A stretch of 64,000 bases of DNA, from positions 186,001 to 250,000 of the forward strand of contig NW_027330861.1 of the NCBI RefSeq assembly GCF_022965805.1, read 5' to 3'. Numbering within the stretch: the first letter of the stretch is position 1; the number at the start of each line of letters is the position of its first letter. The stretch comes from Primulina eburnea (lineage: Eukaryota > Streptophyta > Magnoliopsida > Lamiales > Gesneriaceae). Both the position numbers and the translations under genes were made by a program. Positions 1 through 9,974 of the stretch are shown here, piece after piece. The notes under the pieces were generated by a model, which saw nothing but the letters and a program-made list of their open reading frames with translations, had not been told where the DNA came from and did not search any database.

Positions 1-1990
1 ATAAAGTCCATAGAAATGTAAATCCAAGTTCTTTTAAGAATAGCACGCAAAATTGTTCCCAAAATTCTATTTACAACTTCAGTTTGTCCATCCGTTTGAG
101 GATGACAAGTAGTAGATTACAACTTTATTGTGCAAATTTTAGCCCATAAAGTAATCCATAAAAAGAATCCCTCCCCTTGTTAGTCCTAGGCAACCCCAAA
201 ATAAAGTCCATAGAAATGTCAATCCAAGTTCTTTTAAGAATATCACGCAAAAGTGTTCCCAAAGTTCTATTGACAACTTCAGTTTGTCCTTCCGTTTGAG
301 GATGACAAGTAGTAGATTACAACAATATTGAGCAAAGTTTAGCCCATAAAGTAATCCAAAAATAGAATCCCTTCCCTTCTTAGTCCTAGGCATCCCCAAA
401 ATAAAGTCCATAGAAATGTCAATCCAAGTTCTTTTAAGAATAGCACGCAAAAGTGTACCTAAAGTTCTATTGACAACTTCAGTTTGTCCATCCGTTTGAG
501 GATGACAAGTAGTAGATTACAACAATATTGAGCAAAGTTTAGCTCATAAAGTAATCCAAAAATAGAATCCCTCCCCTTCTTAGTCCTAGGCAACCCCAAA
601 ATAAAGTCCATAGAAATGTCAATCCAAGTTCTTTTAAGAATGGCACGCAAAAGTATTCCCAAAGTTCTATTTACAACTTCAGTTTGTCCATCCGTTTGAG
701 GATGAAAAGTAGTAGATTACAACTTTATTGTGCAAATTTTAGCCCATAAAGTAATCCATAATTAGAATCCCTCCCCTTCTTAGTCCTAGGCAACCCCAAA
801 ATAAAGTCTATAGAAATGTCAATCCAAGTTTTTTTAAGAATAGCATGCAAAAGTATTCCCAAAGTTCTATTTACAACTTCAGTTTGTCCATCCGTTTGAG
901 TATGACAAGTAGTAGATTACAACAATATTAAGCAAAGTTTAGCCCATAAAGTAATCCAAAAATAGAATCCCTCCCCTTCTTAGTCCTAGGCAACCCCAAA
1001 ATAAAGTCCATAGAAATGTCAAACCAAGTTCTTTTAAAAATAGCACGCAAAAGTGTACCCAAAGTTCTATTGACAACTTCAGTTTGTCAATCCGTTTGAG
1101 GATGACAAGTAGTAGATTACAACAATATTGAGCAAAGTTTGGCCCATAAAGTAATCCAAAAATAGAATCTCTCCCCTTCTTAGTCCTAGGCAACCCCAAA
1201 ATAAAGTCCATAGAAATGTCAATCCAAGTTCTTTTAAGAATGGCACGCAAAAGTATTCCCAAAGTTCTATTTACAACTTCAGTTTGTCCATCCGTTTGAG
1301 GATGACAAGTAGTAGATTACAACTTTATTGTGCAAATTTTAGCCCATAAAGTAATCCATAATTAGAATCACTCCCCTTCTTAGTCCTAGGCAACCCCAAA
1401 ATAAAGTCTATAGAAATGTCAATCCAAGTTTTTTTAAGAATAGCATGCAAAATTATTCCCAAAGTTCTATTTACAACTTCAGTTTGTCCATCCGTTTGAG
1501 TATGACAAGTAGTAGATTACAACAATATTAAGCAAAGTTTAGCCCATAAAGTAATCCAAAAATAGAATCCCTCCCCTTCTTAGTCCTAGGCAACCCCAAA
1601 ATAAAGTCCATAGAAATGTCAAACCAAGTTCTTTTAAAAATAGCACGCAAAAGTGTTCCCAAAGTTCTATTGACAACTTCAGTTTGTCCTTCCGTTTGAG
1701 GATGACAAGTAGTAGATTACAACAATATTGAGCAAAGTTTAGCCCATAAAGTAATCCAAAAATAGAATCCCTCCCCTTCTTAGTCCTGGGCAACCCCAAA
1801 ATAAAGTCCATAGAAATGTCAATCCAAGTTCTTTTAAGAATAGCACGCAAAAGTGTACACAAAGTTCTATTGACAACTTCAGTTTGTCCATCCGTTTGAG
1901 GATGACAAGTAGTATATTACAACAATATTGAGCAAAGTTTAGCCCATAAAGTAATCCAAAAATAGAATCCCTCCCCTTCTTAGTCTTAGG
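1..1990 (-). repeat. Integrase-derived 200-bp satellite array, left segment
   Basis: About ten head-to-tail monomers of about 200 bp, cut off by the window edge on the left and by the gypsy element on the right. Strand is given as minus because the recognisable Ty3/gypsy integrase fragments read on that strand. These copies are more diverged than those at 20-45 kb. Diagnostic variants (ATAATTAGAATC near 750 and 1350, AGCATGC near 843 and 1443, GAGTATGAC near 898 and 1498) recur 600 bp apart, so part of this segment is a three-monomer higher-order repeat. The last five bases, TTAGG, are the left copy of the gypsy target-site duplication. Confidence 0.95.
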
Positions 1991-2040
1991 TGTAGTAACC
2001 CGATTCCTGATGTGAGTAATTATTGGATTAATTATATTTT

Positions 2041-2276
2041 CGGTGGGATCGGAAAGACCGAACACGTTCGGAACGTCCGAGCCAGGTGTCGGACCGTCCG
2101 AGACAGGTGGCTGGACACGTGGTAAGGTTCGGATCGTCCGATTGGGGTTCGGATCGTCCGAGACAGGTGGCTGTACTCGTGGAAGTCATGCAAGGATCGG
2201 AACGTCCGATCAGGGTTCGGACCGTCCGAAGTGTGCTGGATCGGAGCGTCCGAAGTGGTTCGGATCGTCCGAACAT
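2041..2276 (+). repeat. Clustered imperfect TTCGGATCGTCCGA palindromes in U3
   Basis: Just upstream of the TATA box the U3 carries roughly ten copies of short variants of TTCGG(A)TCGTCCGA(A). The units are themselves palindromic (TCGGA...TCCGA) and interspersed with ACACGTGG, which contains a CACGTG core. The stretch is GC-rich in an AT-rich neighbourhood. Its position suggests an enhancer-like array; that role is inference. The equivalent in the 3' LTR spans about 5036-5308. Confidence 0.7.
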
Positions 2277-2280
2277 TGGC

Positions 2281-2288
2281 TATAAATA
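2281..2288 (+). promoter_or_regulatory. TATA box in the 5' LTR
   Basis: TATAAATA follows the TCGGA/TCCGA palindrome cluster and precedes GAGGCGCGAGGC. It is the only canonical TATA motif in the promoter part of the LTR, so transcription of the element would start about 25-35 bp downstream. Confidence 0.7.
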
Positions 2289-3416
2289 GAGGCGCGAGGC
2301 TTCATTTGTGACTCGCCAATTCAGAGAGTTCCATAGCATTTCAGTCGTTTCTGACAGGTTCTAGTCTTTTTCCGAGGTTCGGGCACTAGCGGGGAGCTGC
2401 TGGTCTTGTAGCGGAGCTGTGCTCTAGTTGGGAGCTAGCGGCATCAGCGAGCTAGCGACGGACGAAGGTTTGGAATTGTATCAGTATTTATCTCAGGATT
2501 ATCTAGTTAAGTCTGGTAGATAAGTTTTAGTGATGGTTTTCACTTGATGAATAGGCTTGGATTAGACCTGTTGTCTGGTTGTTCCAGTGGATTAGGATTG
2601 CAGTGATAGAGGTACGAAAGTACTATCCGAGATATCCTGGTTGAGTATACATTCATATATGTGTTGCATGATTATCTGCTGCATTGTTATATGTCATATG
2701 ATGCATGCTATTATGTCACGCTTTATGATGCATATTGCATTTCATGTTGAGCCGTATCTCCTTCGAGATAGCCTATACTGTTGAGCTGTATCTCTTTCGA
2801 GATAAGCTATATCTTGTGGGGCCGCTCAGCCCTGTCTTGTCTTGTGGACGCATGGACACCGAGAGTACACAGTGGCCGACGGGTCGGGAGGGCTTCGGTG
2901 GTCCGGGACATTTTAGGTCCACGTCTGTTCTTGTAGTGGATGCAGTGACCCAGAGGTTGGACCGCGCGGCACTATCCACTTGGCGCCTCTAGACTGAGCA
3001 TTTTGAGATCCTTTGTGACTCCTGTTTCTTGACTACCCTGGTATCATATCATAGCATGTGCATTTCATATAGGTTTGTATACTCATGCTTTTGTACTGGG
3101 CGTTCTTATCGCTCACGTCCTCGGTTTTGTTTATCTTGGACACCCCATTCCCACGGGGCAGGCCTTAGGTTGGATGGCTCAGGAGGAGCAGGAGGAGGAC
3201 GTTGAGTAGCCGATTGATTTAGTTTATCGGTATCTTTTCTATTCGATATGGTTGTACCGGATATTTTTGTTTGAGTTATTTTAGACTTCGATTGGGTTGT
3301 ATAACTATTGTTGTTGACCATATATTTTCGCTGTTATCTCTGATTTTTATTAATTAAGTTAATTGCATGCTTAGTTCTCAATTAGTAGGTGATTCTGCAA
3401 CGGGTCACTACATTTA

Positions 3417-3428
3417 TGGTATCAGAGC
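3417..3428 (+). other. Primer-binding site (initiator tRNA-Met type)
   Basis: TGGTATCAGAGC lies four bases after the end of the 5' LTR. It is complementary to the 3' end of plant initiator tRNA-Met. The match stops after 12 bases, where a 23-bp tandem repeat begins, so a longer site may have been overwritten. Confidence 0.85.
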
Positions 3429-3430
3429 AT

Positions 3431-3499
3431 GCATACGATTTTGGGATATAGATGCATACGATTTTGGGATATAGATGCATACGATTTTGGGATATAGAT
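3431..3499 (+). repeat. Three perfect 23-bp tandem copies in the leader
   Basis: The unit GCATACGATTTTGGGATATA + GAT occurs at 3431-3453, 3454-3476 and 3477-3499 with no mismatches. It sits between the primer-binding site and gag. Perfect identity implies recent slippage or replication-associated expansion. Confidence 0.95.
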
Positions 3500-3558
3500 T
3501 TCTGTTTTGGGATTTTCGTTGACCATTTTTACCATTTTCCCTATTCTATGTTGTAGCG

Positions 3559-4530
3559 ATGGCTGACCACTTTGGTGATGAGAGTAGTCAGGGGAGTGTA
3601 GGTCGTTGGGGTGATCAGGACGATCGTAGGCGTCACCGTGAGCATCGTCATCGTCGGGATGGTCCTAGGCGTTTTGAGCTGCATCGTTTCATTCAGATGG
3701 GGCCTAAGCCTTTAGTCGGCGGTGAGACTCCCGATGATGCTGAGGATTGGATAGAGCGCATGGAGAGTTGTTTCCGTGCATTCCAGTGCACCGAGGAGCA
3801 GAAGATAGAGACCCTTAGTTTTCTTCTCGAAGGCCGTGCTCGTAAGTGGTGGCGATCGACTTCTGCGCCGATAGTCCAGTCCCAGGGTAGGGTGACTTGG
3901 GCCGATTTCCGTGCAGCTTTCATGCAGCTGTATTTTCCTCCAGCCCTTTGCCAAGCAAAGACGATTGAGTTCCTGAACCTTAAGCAGGGTAGTATGTCTG
4001 TTGATGAGTATCAGCAGAAATTCTTTGAGTTGTTACCCTTCGCTCCTCATATCAGTGGCAGTTCTGAGGCCAAGTATGATCATTTCCTCCAGGGTCTTAA
4101 CCAGGAGATCTTTGACCGAGTCACTGTCTGTGATAATCCTACTTCGTATGATGGGTTAGTGAACCGGTGTCGCCAGGCAGAGATCAGTCTCCAGCGTGGT
4201 AGGGCTATTTTTTCTTCTAGACCTTCGCATACTTTGAGCCCTCGACCTCAGTCGTTCAAGAGGTCAGGTTCTTCTTCTTCTGGATCTGGATCACGGTCTA
4301 GCGGTGTTGTTCGCTTTGGTGAGAAGAAGGATGCTTGTGTGCATTGTGGGAAGAACCATCCATCTGAGCAGTGCCGAGCAGCCGCAGGAGCTTGTTATCA
4401 GTGCGGGGAGATGGGGCATATTAAGAAGAATTGTCCACAGTTGCGAGGTGGAGCAGGATCTGGTTCTGGATCTCAGACGACTGTTCAGCAGTGGAGGCAG
4501 GGTCAGGCTGTGGGTAGTTCGAATCTTTGA
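3559..4530 (+). CDS. gag: Ty3/gypsy Gag (capsid-nucleocapsid)
   Basis: A 323-residue Gag, the structural protein that would form cytoplasmic virus-like particles and bind element RNA. The first ATG after the leader is used (GCGATGGCT). A basic, Arg/His-rich N-terminus (residues 20-42) is followed by a retrotransposon-gag capsid domain, about residues 50-215, with WIERMESCF, RKWW, WADFRAAFMQLYFP and VDEYQQKFFEL. After a Ser/Gly-rich linker come two zinc-knuckle-like motifs: CVHCGKNHPSEQC (260-272, atypical spacing) and a classical CX2CX4HX4C knuckle CYQCGEMGHIKKNC (279-292). The ORF is intact and ends in TGA; the same frame stays open through the protease remnant downstream, so this stop may be a mutated sense codon in an ancestral Gag-Pol frame. 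Confidence 0.92.
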   Translation: MADHFGDESSQGSVGRWGDQDDRRRHREHRHRRDGPRRFELHRFIQMGPKPLVGGETPDDAEDWIERMESCFRAFQCTEEQKIETLSFLLEGRARKWWRSTSAPIVQSQGRVTWADFRAAFMQLYFPPALCQAKTIEFLNLKQGSMSVDEYQQKFFELLPFAPHISGSSEAKYDHFLQGLNQEIFDRVTVCDNPTSYDGLVNRCRQAEISLQRGRAIFSSRPSHTLSPRPQSFKRSGSSSSGSGSRSSGVVRFGEKKDACVHCGKNHPSEQCRAAAGACYQCGEMGHIKKNCPQLRGGAGSGSGSQTTVQQWRQGQAVGSSNL

Positions 4531-4974
4531 CCTCGTGCCCAAGGTCAGGTGTTTGCGCTGAACCAGGATCAGGCTGCAGATGAGACCGGGAGAGTCATAG
4601 CAGGTACTTTTCGTTTATGCGGTATTCCTGCTTTTGTTCTTATAGATACCGGAGCACCTCATTCATTCATTTCTGCACGATTTGTTAAGCGTCATACGTT
4701 ACCGTATGTTTCCTTAGACGTCATTCTTTCTGTTGCTACTCCAATGGGTCATTCGGTGTTAGCTAAGCGTCTAGTGATGGGTTGTCCCTTAGATTTTGAT
4801 GGTAACGAGTTTTTAGTTATGCCATTCGGATTGACGAATGCGCCAGCGGTGTTCATGGATTTGATGAATCGAGTCTTTCGGGATTTTCTAGATCAATTTG
4901 TTATGGTGTTCATCGATATTGTTGTTTCGTTTTGTTCATACTATAAACCTGATTTCGAGGACGAAATCTTTTAA
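4531..4974 (+). pseudogene. pol: Deleted Pol remnant: protease plus a sliver of RT
   Basis: In frame with gag beyond a single TGA. An ATG at 4549 would give 141 residues. It has the aspartic-protease active site [11 protein letters not shown] (catalytic Asp codon 4645-4647), then jumps from a protease peptide ([10 protein letters not shown]) directly into the RT palm ([22 protein letters not shown]). The RT catalytic motif, normally with two Asp in FIDD, reads FIDIVV, so the second Asp is gone. After about 12 further residues it ends with DFEDEIF, which looks like the native Pol C-terminus. At least two internal deletions are therefore needed: one joining PR to RT, one joining RT to the Pol end, removing the rest of RT, RNase H and integrase. 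Not functional as a polymerase. Confidence 0.88.
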
Positions 4975-4985
4975 GGGGGGGAGAA
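4973..4985 (+). other. Polypurine tract of the gypsy element
   Basis: AAGGGGGGGAGAA directly abuts the 3' LTR start TGTAGTAACC and overlaps the Pol stop codon. This is the expected plus-strand primer site for reverse transcription. Confidence 0.9.
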
Positions 4986-6444
4986 TGTAGTAACCCGATT
5001 CCTAATGTGAGTAATTATTGGATTAATTATATTTTTGGTGGGATCGGAAGGACCGAACACGTTCGGAACGTCCGATGAGTTCGGATCGTCCGAGCCAGGT
5101 GTCGGACCGTCCGAGACAGGTGGCTGGACACGTGGAAGGGTTCTGGACACGTGGTAAGGTTCGGATCGTCCGATTGGGGTTCGGGTCGTCCGAGACAGGT
5201 GGCTGTACTCGTGGAAGTCATGCAAGGATCGGATCGTCCGACCAGGGTTCGGACCGTCCGAAGTGTGCTGGATCGGAGCGTCCGAAGTGGTTCGGATCGT
5301 CCGAACATTGGCTATAAATAGAGGCGCGAGGCTTCATTTGTGACTCGCCAATTCAGAGAGTTCCATAGCATTTCAGTCGTTTCTGACAGGTTCTAATCTT
5401 TTTCCGAGGTTCGGGCACTAGCGGGGAGCTGCTGGTCTTGTAGCGGAGCTGTGCTCTAGTTAGGAGCTAGCGGCATCAGCGGGCTAGCGACGGACGAAGG
5501 TTTGGAATTGTATCAGTATTTATCTCAGGATTATCTAGTTAAGTCTGGTAGATAAGTTTTAGTGATGGTTTTCACTTGATGAATAGGCTTGGATTAGACC
5601 TGTTGTCTGGTTGTTCCAGTGGATTAGGATTGCAGTGATAGAGGTACGAAAGTACTATCCGAGATATCCTGGTTGAGTATACATTCATATATGTGTTGCA
5701 TGATTATCTGCTGCATTGTTATATGTCATATGATGCATGCTATTATGTCACGCTTTATGATGCATATTGCATTTCATGTTGAGCCGTATCTCCTTCGAGA
5801 TAGCCTATACTGTTGAGCTGTATCTCTTTCGAGATAAGCTATATCTTGTGGGGCCGCTCAGCCCTGTCTTGTCTTGTGGACGCATGGACACCGAGAGTAC
5901 ACAGTGGCCGACGGGTCGGAAGGGCTTCGGTGGTCCGGGACATTTTAGGTCCACGTCTGTTCTTGTAGTGGATGCAGTGACCCAGAGGTTGGACCGCGCG
6001 GCACTATCCACTTGGCGCCTCTAGACTGAGCATTTTGAGATCCTTTGTGACTCCTGTTTCTTGACTACCCTGGTATCATATCATAGCATGTGCATTTCAT
6101 ATAGGTTTGTATACTCATGCTTTTGTACTGGGCGTTCTTATCGCTCACGTCCTCGGTTTTGTTTATCTTGGACACCCCATTCCCACGGGGCAGGCCTCAG
6201 GTTGGATGGCTCAGGAGGAGCAGGAGGAGGACGTTGAGTAGCCGATTGATTTAGTTTATCGGTATCTTTTCTATTCGATATGGTTGTACCGGATATTTTT
6301 GTTTGAGTTATTTTAGACTTCGATTGGGTTGTATAACTATTGTTGTTGACCATATATTTCCGCTGTTATCTCTGATTTTTATTAATTAAGTTAATTGCAT
6401 GCTTAGTTCTCAATTAGTAGGTGATTCTGCAACGGGTCACTACA
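4986..6444 (+). repeat. 3' LTR of the gypsy element
   Basis: 1459 bp, TGTAGTAACCCG...TCACTACA. It is 37 bp longer than the 5' LTR through an 18-bp insertion (about 5077) and a 19-bp insertion (about 5136), both duplications of adjacent U3 motifs. Elsewhere only scattered substitutions are visible, which suggests a fairly recent insertion. TATA box at 5313-5320. Confidence 0.93.
5313..5320 (+). promoter_or_regulatory. TATA box in the 3' LTR
   Basis: TATAAATA in the same context as the 5' LTR copy (GAACATTGGC before, GAGGCGCGAGG after). A transcript started here would read outward into the satellite array. Confidence 0.65.
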
Positions 6445-9400
6445 TTAGGCAACCCCAAAATAAAGTCAATAGAAATGTCAATCCAAGTTCTTTTAAGAAT
6501 AGCACGCAAAAGTGTTCCCAAAGTTATATTTACAACTTCAGTTTGTCCATCCGTTTGAGTATGACAAGTAGTAGATTACAACAATATTAAGCAAAGTTTA
6601 GCCCATAAAGTAAACCAAAAATAGAATCCCTCCCCTTCTTAGTCCTAGGCAACCCCAAAATAAAGTCCATAGAAATGTCAATCCAAGTTCTTTTAAGAAT
6701 AGCACGCGAAAGTGTTCCCAAAGTTCTATTGACAACTTCAGTTTGTCCTTCCGTTTGAGGATGACAAGTAGTAGATTACAACAATATTGAGCAAAGTTTA
6801 GCCCATAAAGTAATCCAAAAATAGAATCCCTCCCCTTCTTAGTCCTAGGCAACCCCAAAATAAATCCATAGAAATGTCAATCCAAGTTCTTTTAAGAATA
6901 GCACGCAAAAGTGTACCCAAAGTTCTATTGACAACTTCAGTTTGTCCATCCGTTTGAGGATGACAAGTAGTAGATTACAACAATATTGAGCAAAGTTTAG
7001 CCCATAAAGTAATCCAAAAATAGAATCCCTCCCCTTCTTAGTCCTAGGCAACCCCAAAATAAAGTCCATAGAAATGTCAATCCAAGTTCTTTTAAGAATA
7101 GCAGGCAAAAGTGTTCCCAAAGTTCTATTGACAACTTCAGTTTGTCAATCCGTTTGAGGATGACAAGTAGTAGATTACAACAATATTGAGCAAAGTTTAG
7201 CCCATAAAGTAATCCAAAAATAGAATCCCTCCTCTTCTTAGTCCTAGGCAACCGCAAAATAAAGTCCATAGAAATGTCAATCCAAGTTCTTTGAAGAATA
7301 GCACGCAAAAGTGTTCCCAAAGTTCTATTGACAACTTCAGTTTGTCAATCCGTTTGAGGATGACAAGTAGTAGATTACAACAATATTGAGCAAAGTTTGG
7401 CCCATAAAGTAATCCAAAAATAGAATCCCTCCCCTTGTTAGTCCTAGGCAACCCCAAAATAAAGTCCATAGAAATGTCAATCCAAGTTCTTTTAAGAATA
7501 GCACGCAAAAGTATTCCCAAAGTTCTATTTACAACTTCAGTTTGTCCATCCGTTTGATGATGACAAGTAGTAGATTACAACTTTATTGTGCAAATTTTAG
7601 CCCATAAAGTAATCCATAAATAGAATCCCTCCCCTTCTTAGTCCTAGGCAACCCCAAAATAAAGTCCATAGAAATGTCAATCCAAGTTCTTTTAAGAATA
7701 GCACGCAAAATTGTTCCCAAAGTTCTATTTACAACTTCAGTTTGTCCATCCGTTTGAGGATGACAAGTAGTAGATTACAACTTTACTGTGCAAATTTTAG
7801 CCCATAAAGTAATCCATAAATAGAATCCCTCCCCTTCTTAGTCCTAGGCAACCCCAAAATAAAGTCCATAAAAATGTCAATCTAAGTTCTTTTAAGAATA
7901 TCACGCAAAAGTGTTCCCAAAGTTCTATTGACAACTTCAGTTTGTCCTTCCGTTTGAGGATGACAAGTAGTAGATTACAACAATATTGAGCAAAGTTTAG
8001 CCCATAAAGTAATCCAAAAATAGAATCCCTCCCCTTCTTAGTCCTAGGCAACCCCAAAATAAAGTCCATAGAAATGCCAATCCAAGTTCTTTTAAGAATA
8101 GCACGCAAAAGTGTACCTAAAGTTCTATTGACAACTTCAGTTTGTCCATCCGTTTGAGGATGACAAGTAGTAGATTACAACAATATTGAGCAAAGTTTAG
8201 CCCATAAAGTAATCCAAAAATAGAATCCCTCCCCTTCTTAGTCCTAGGCAACCCCAAAATAAAGTCCATAGAAATGTCAATCCAAGTTCTTTTAAGAATA
8301 GCACGCAAAAGTGTTCCCAAAGTTCTATTGACAACTTCAGTTTGTCAATCCGTTTGAGGATGACAAGTAGTAGATTACAACAATATTGAGCAAAGTTTAG
8401 CCCATAAAGTAATCCAAAAATAGAATCCCTCCCCATCTTAGTCCTAGGCAACCGCAAAATAAAGTCCATAGAAATGTCAATCCAAGTTCTTTTAAGAATA
8501 GCACGCAAAAGTGTTCCCAAAGTTCTATTGACAACTTCAGTTTGTCAATCCGTTTGAGGATGACAAGTAGTAGATTACAACAATATTGAGCAAAGTTTGG
8601 CCCATAAAGTAATCCAAAAATAGAATCCTTCCCCTTGTTAGTCCTAGGCAACCCCAAAATAAAGTCCATAGAAATGTCAATCCATGTTCTTTTAAGAATA
8701 GCACGCAAAAGTATTCCCAAAGTTCTATTTACAACTTCAGTTTGTCCATCCGTTTGAGGATGACAAGTAGTAGATTACAACTTTATTGTGCAAATTTTAG
8801 CCCATAAAGTAATCCATAAATAGAATCCCTCCCCTTCTTAGTCCTAGGCAACCCCAAAATAAAGTCCATAGAAATGTCAATCCAAGTTCTTTTAAGAATA
8901 GCACGCAAAATTGTTCCCAAAGTTCTATTTACAACTTCAGTTTGTCCATCCGTTTGAGGATGACAAGTAGTAGATTACAACTTTATTGTGCAAATTTTAG
9001 CCCATAAAGTAATCCATAAATAGAATCCCTCCCCTTCTTAGTCCTAGGCAACCCCAAAATAAAGTCCATAGAAAAGTCAATCCAAGTTCTTTTAAGAATA
9101 TCACGCAAAAGTGTTCCCAAAGTTCTATTGACAACTTCAGTTTGTCCTTCCGTTTGAGGATGACAAGTAGTAGATTACAACAATATTGAGCAAAGTTTAG
9201 CCCATAAAGTAATCCAAAAATAGAATCCCTCCCCTTCTTAGTCCTAGGCAACCCCAAAATAAAGTCCATAGAAATGTCAATCCAAGTTCTTTTAAGAATA
9301 GCACGCAAAAGTGTACCCAAAGTTCTATTGACAACTTCAGTTTGTCCATCCGTTTGAGGATGACAAGTAGTAGATTACAACAATATTGAGCAAAGTTTAG

Positions 9401-9901
9401 CCCATAAAGTAATCCAAAAATAGAATCCCTCCCCTTCTTAGTCCTAGGAAACCGCAAAATAAAGTCCATAGAAATGTCAATCCAAGTTCTTTTAAGAATA
9501 GCACGCAAAAGTGTTCCCAAAGTTCTATTGACAACTTCAGTTTGTCAATCCGTTTGAGGATGACAAGTAGTAGATTACAACAATATTGAGCAAAGTTTGG
9601 CCCATAAAGTAATCCAAAAATAGAATCCCTCCCCTTCTTAGTCCTAGGCAACCCCAAAATAAAGTCAATAGAAATGTCAATCCAAGTTCTTTTTAAGAAT
9701 AGCACGCAAAAGTGTACCCAAAGTTCTATTGACAACTTCAGTTTGTCCATCCGTTTGAGGATGACAAGTAGTAGATTACAACAATATTGAGCAAAGTTTA
9801 GCCCATAAAGTAATCCAAAAATAGAATCTCTCTCCTTCTTAGTCCTAGGCAACCCCAAAATAAAGTCCATAGAAATGTCAATCCAAGTTCTTTTTAAGAA
9901 T

Positions 9902-9974
9902 CCCTCCCCTTCTTAGTCCTAGACAACCCCAAAATATAGTCCATAGAAATGTCAATCCAAGTTCTTTTAAGAAT
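9902..9974 (-). repeat. Truncated 73-bp satellite monomer
   Basis: Between two AAGAAT motifs only the [19 protein letters not shown] third of the monomer is present. The rest was deleted at a short shared AGAAT. Private variants (CTAGACAACC, AAATATAGTCC) mark it as a single event later copied. Confidence 0.9.

Larger units (their letters stand above)
1991..3412 (+). repeat. 5' LTR of the gypsy element
   Basis: 1422 bp, begins TGTAGTAACCCG and ends GGGTCACTACA (TG...CA ends). It matches the 3' LTR nearly base for base. The main differences are two indels: an 18-bp and a 19-bp segment present only in the 3' LTR, both within the TCGGA/TCCGA-rich U3 stretch. A TATA box lies at 2281-2288. Short open frames on both strands here are conserved only because the LTR is duplicated; none resembles a protein. 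Confidence 0.93.
1991..6444 (+). mobile_element. Ty3/gypsy LTR retrotransposon, internally deleted, inserted in satellite
   Basis: A 4454-bp element with two long LTRs (TGTAGTAACC...CACTACA), a primer-binding site, a gag gene, a short protease/RT remnant, a polypurine tract and a 5-bp target duplication TTAGG (1986-1990 and 6445-6449). Removing the element and one duplication rejoins the satellite monomer seamlessly (TTAGGCAACC). The internal region is only 1573 bp; full plant gypsy elements usually carry over 4 kb with RT, RNase H and integrase. Gag sequence, the protease motif and the terminal DFEDEIF peptide just before the polypurine tract suggest a chromovirus, probably the Tekay/Del clade; the clade is inference. 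It is non-autonomous and could move only with proteins supplied by a relative. Confidence 0.93.

Noticed and set aside
2735..2992. 85-codon plus-strand frame in the gypsy LTR (and its twin at 5767-6024)
   Set aside because: It is conserved only because the LTRs are duplicates; no start context, domain or similarity seen.
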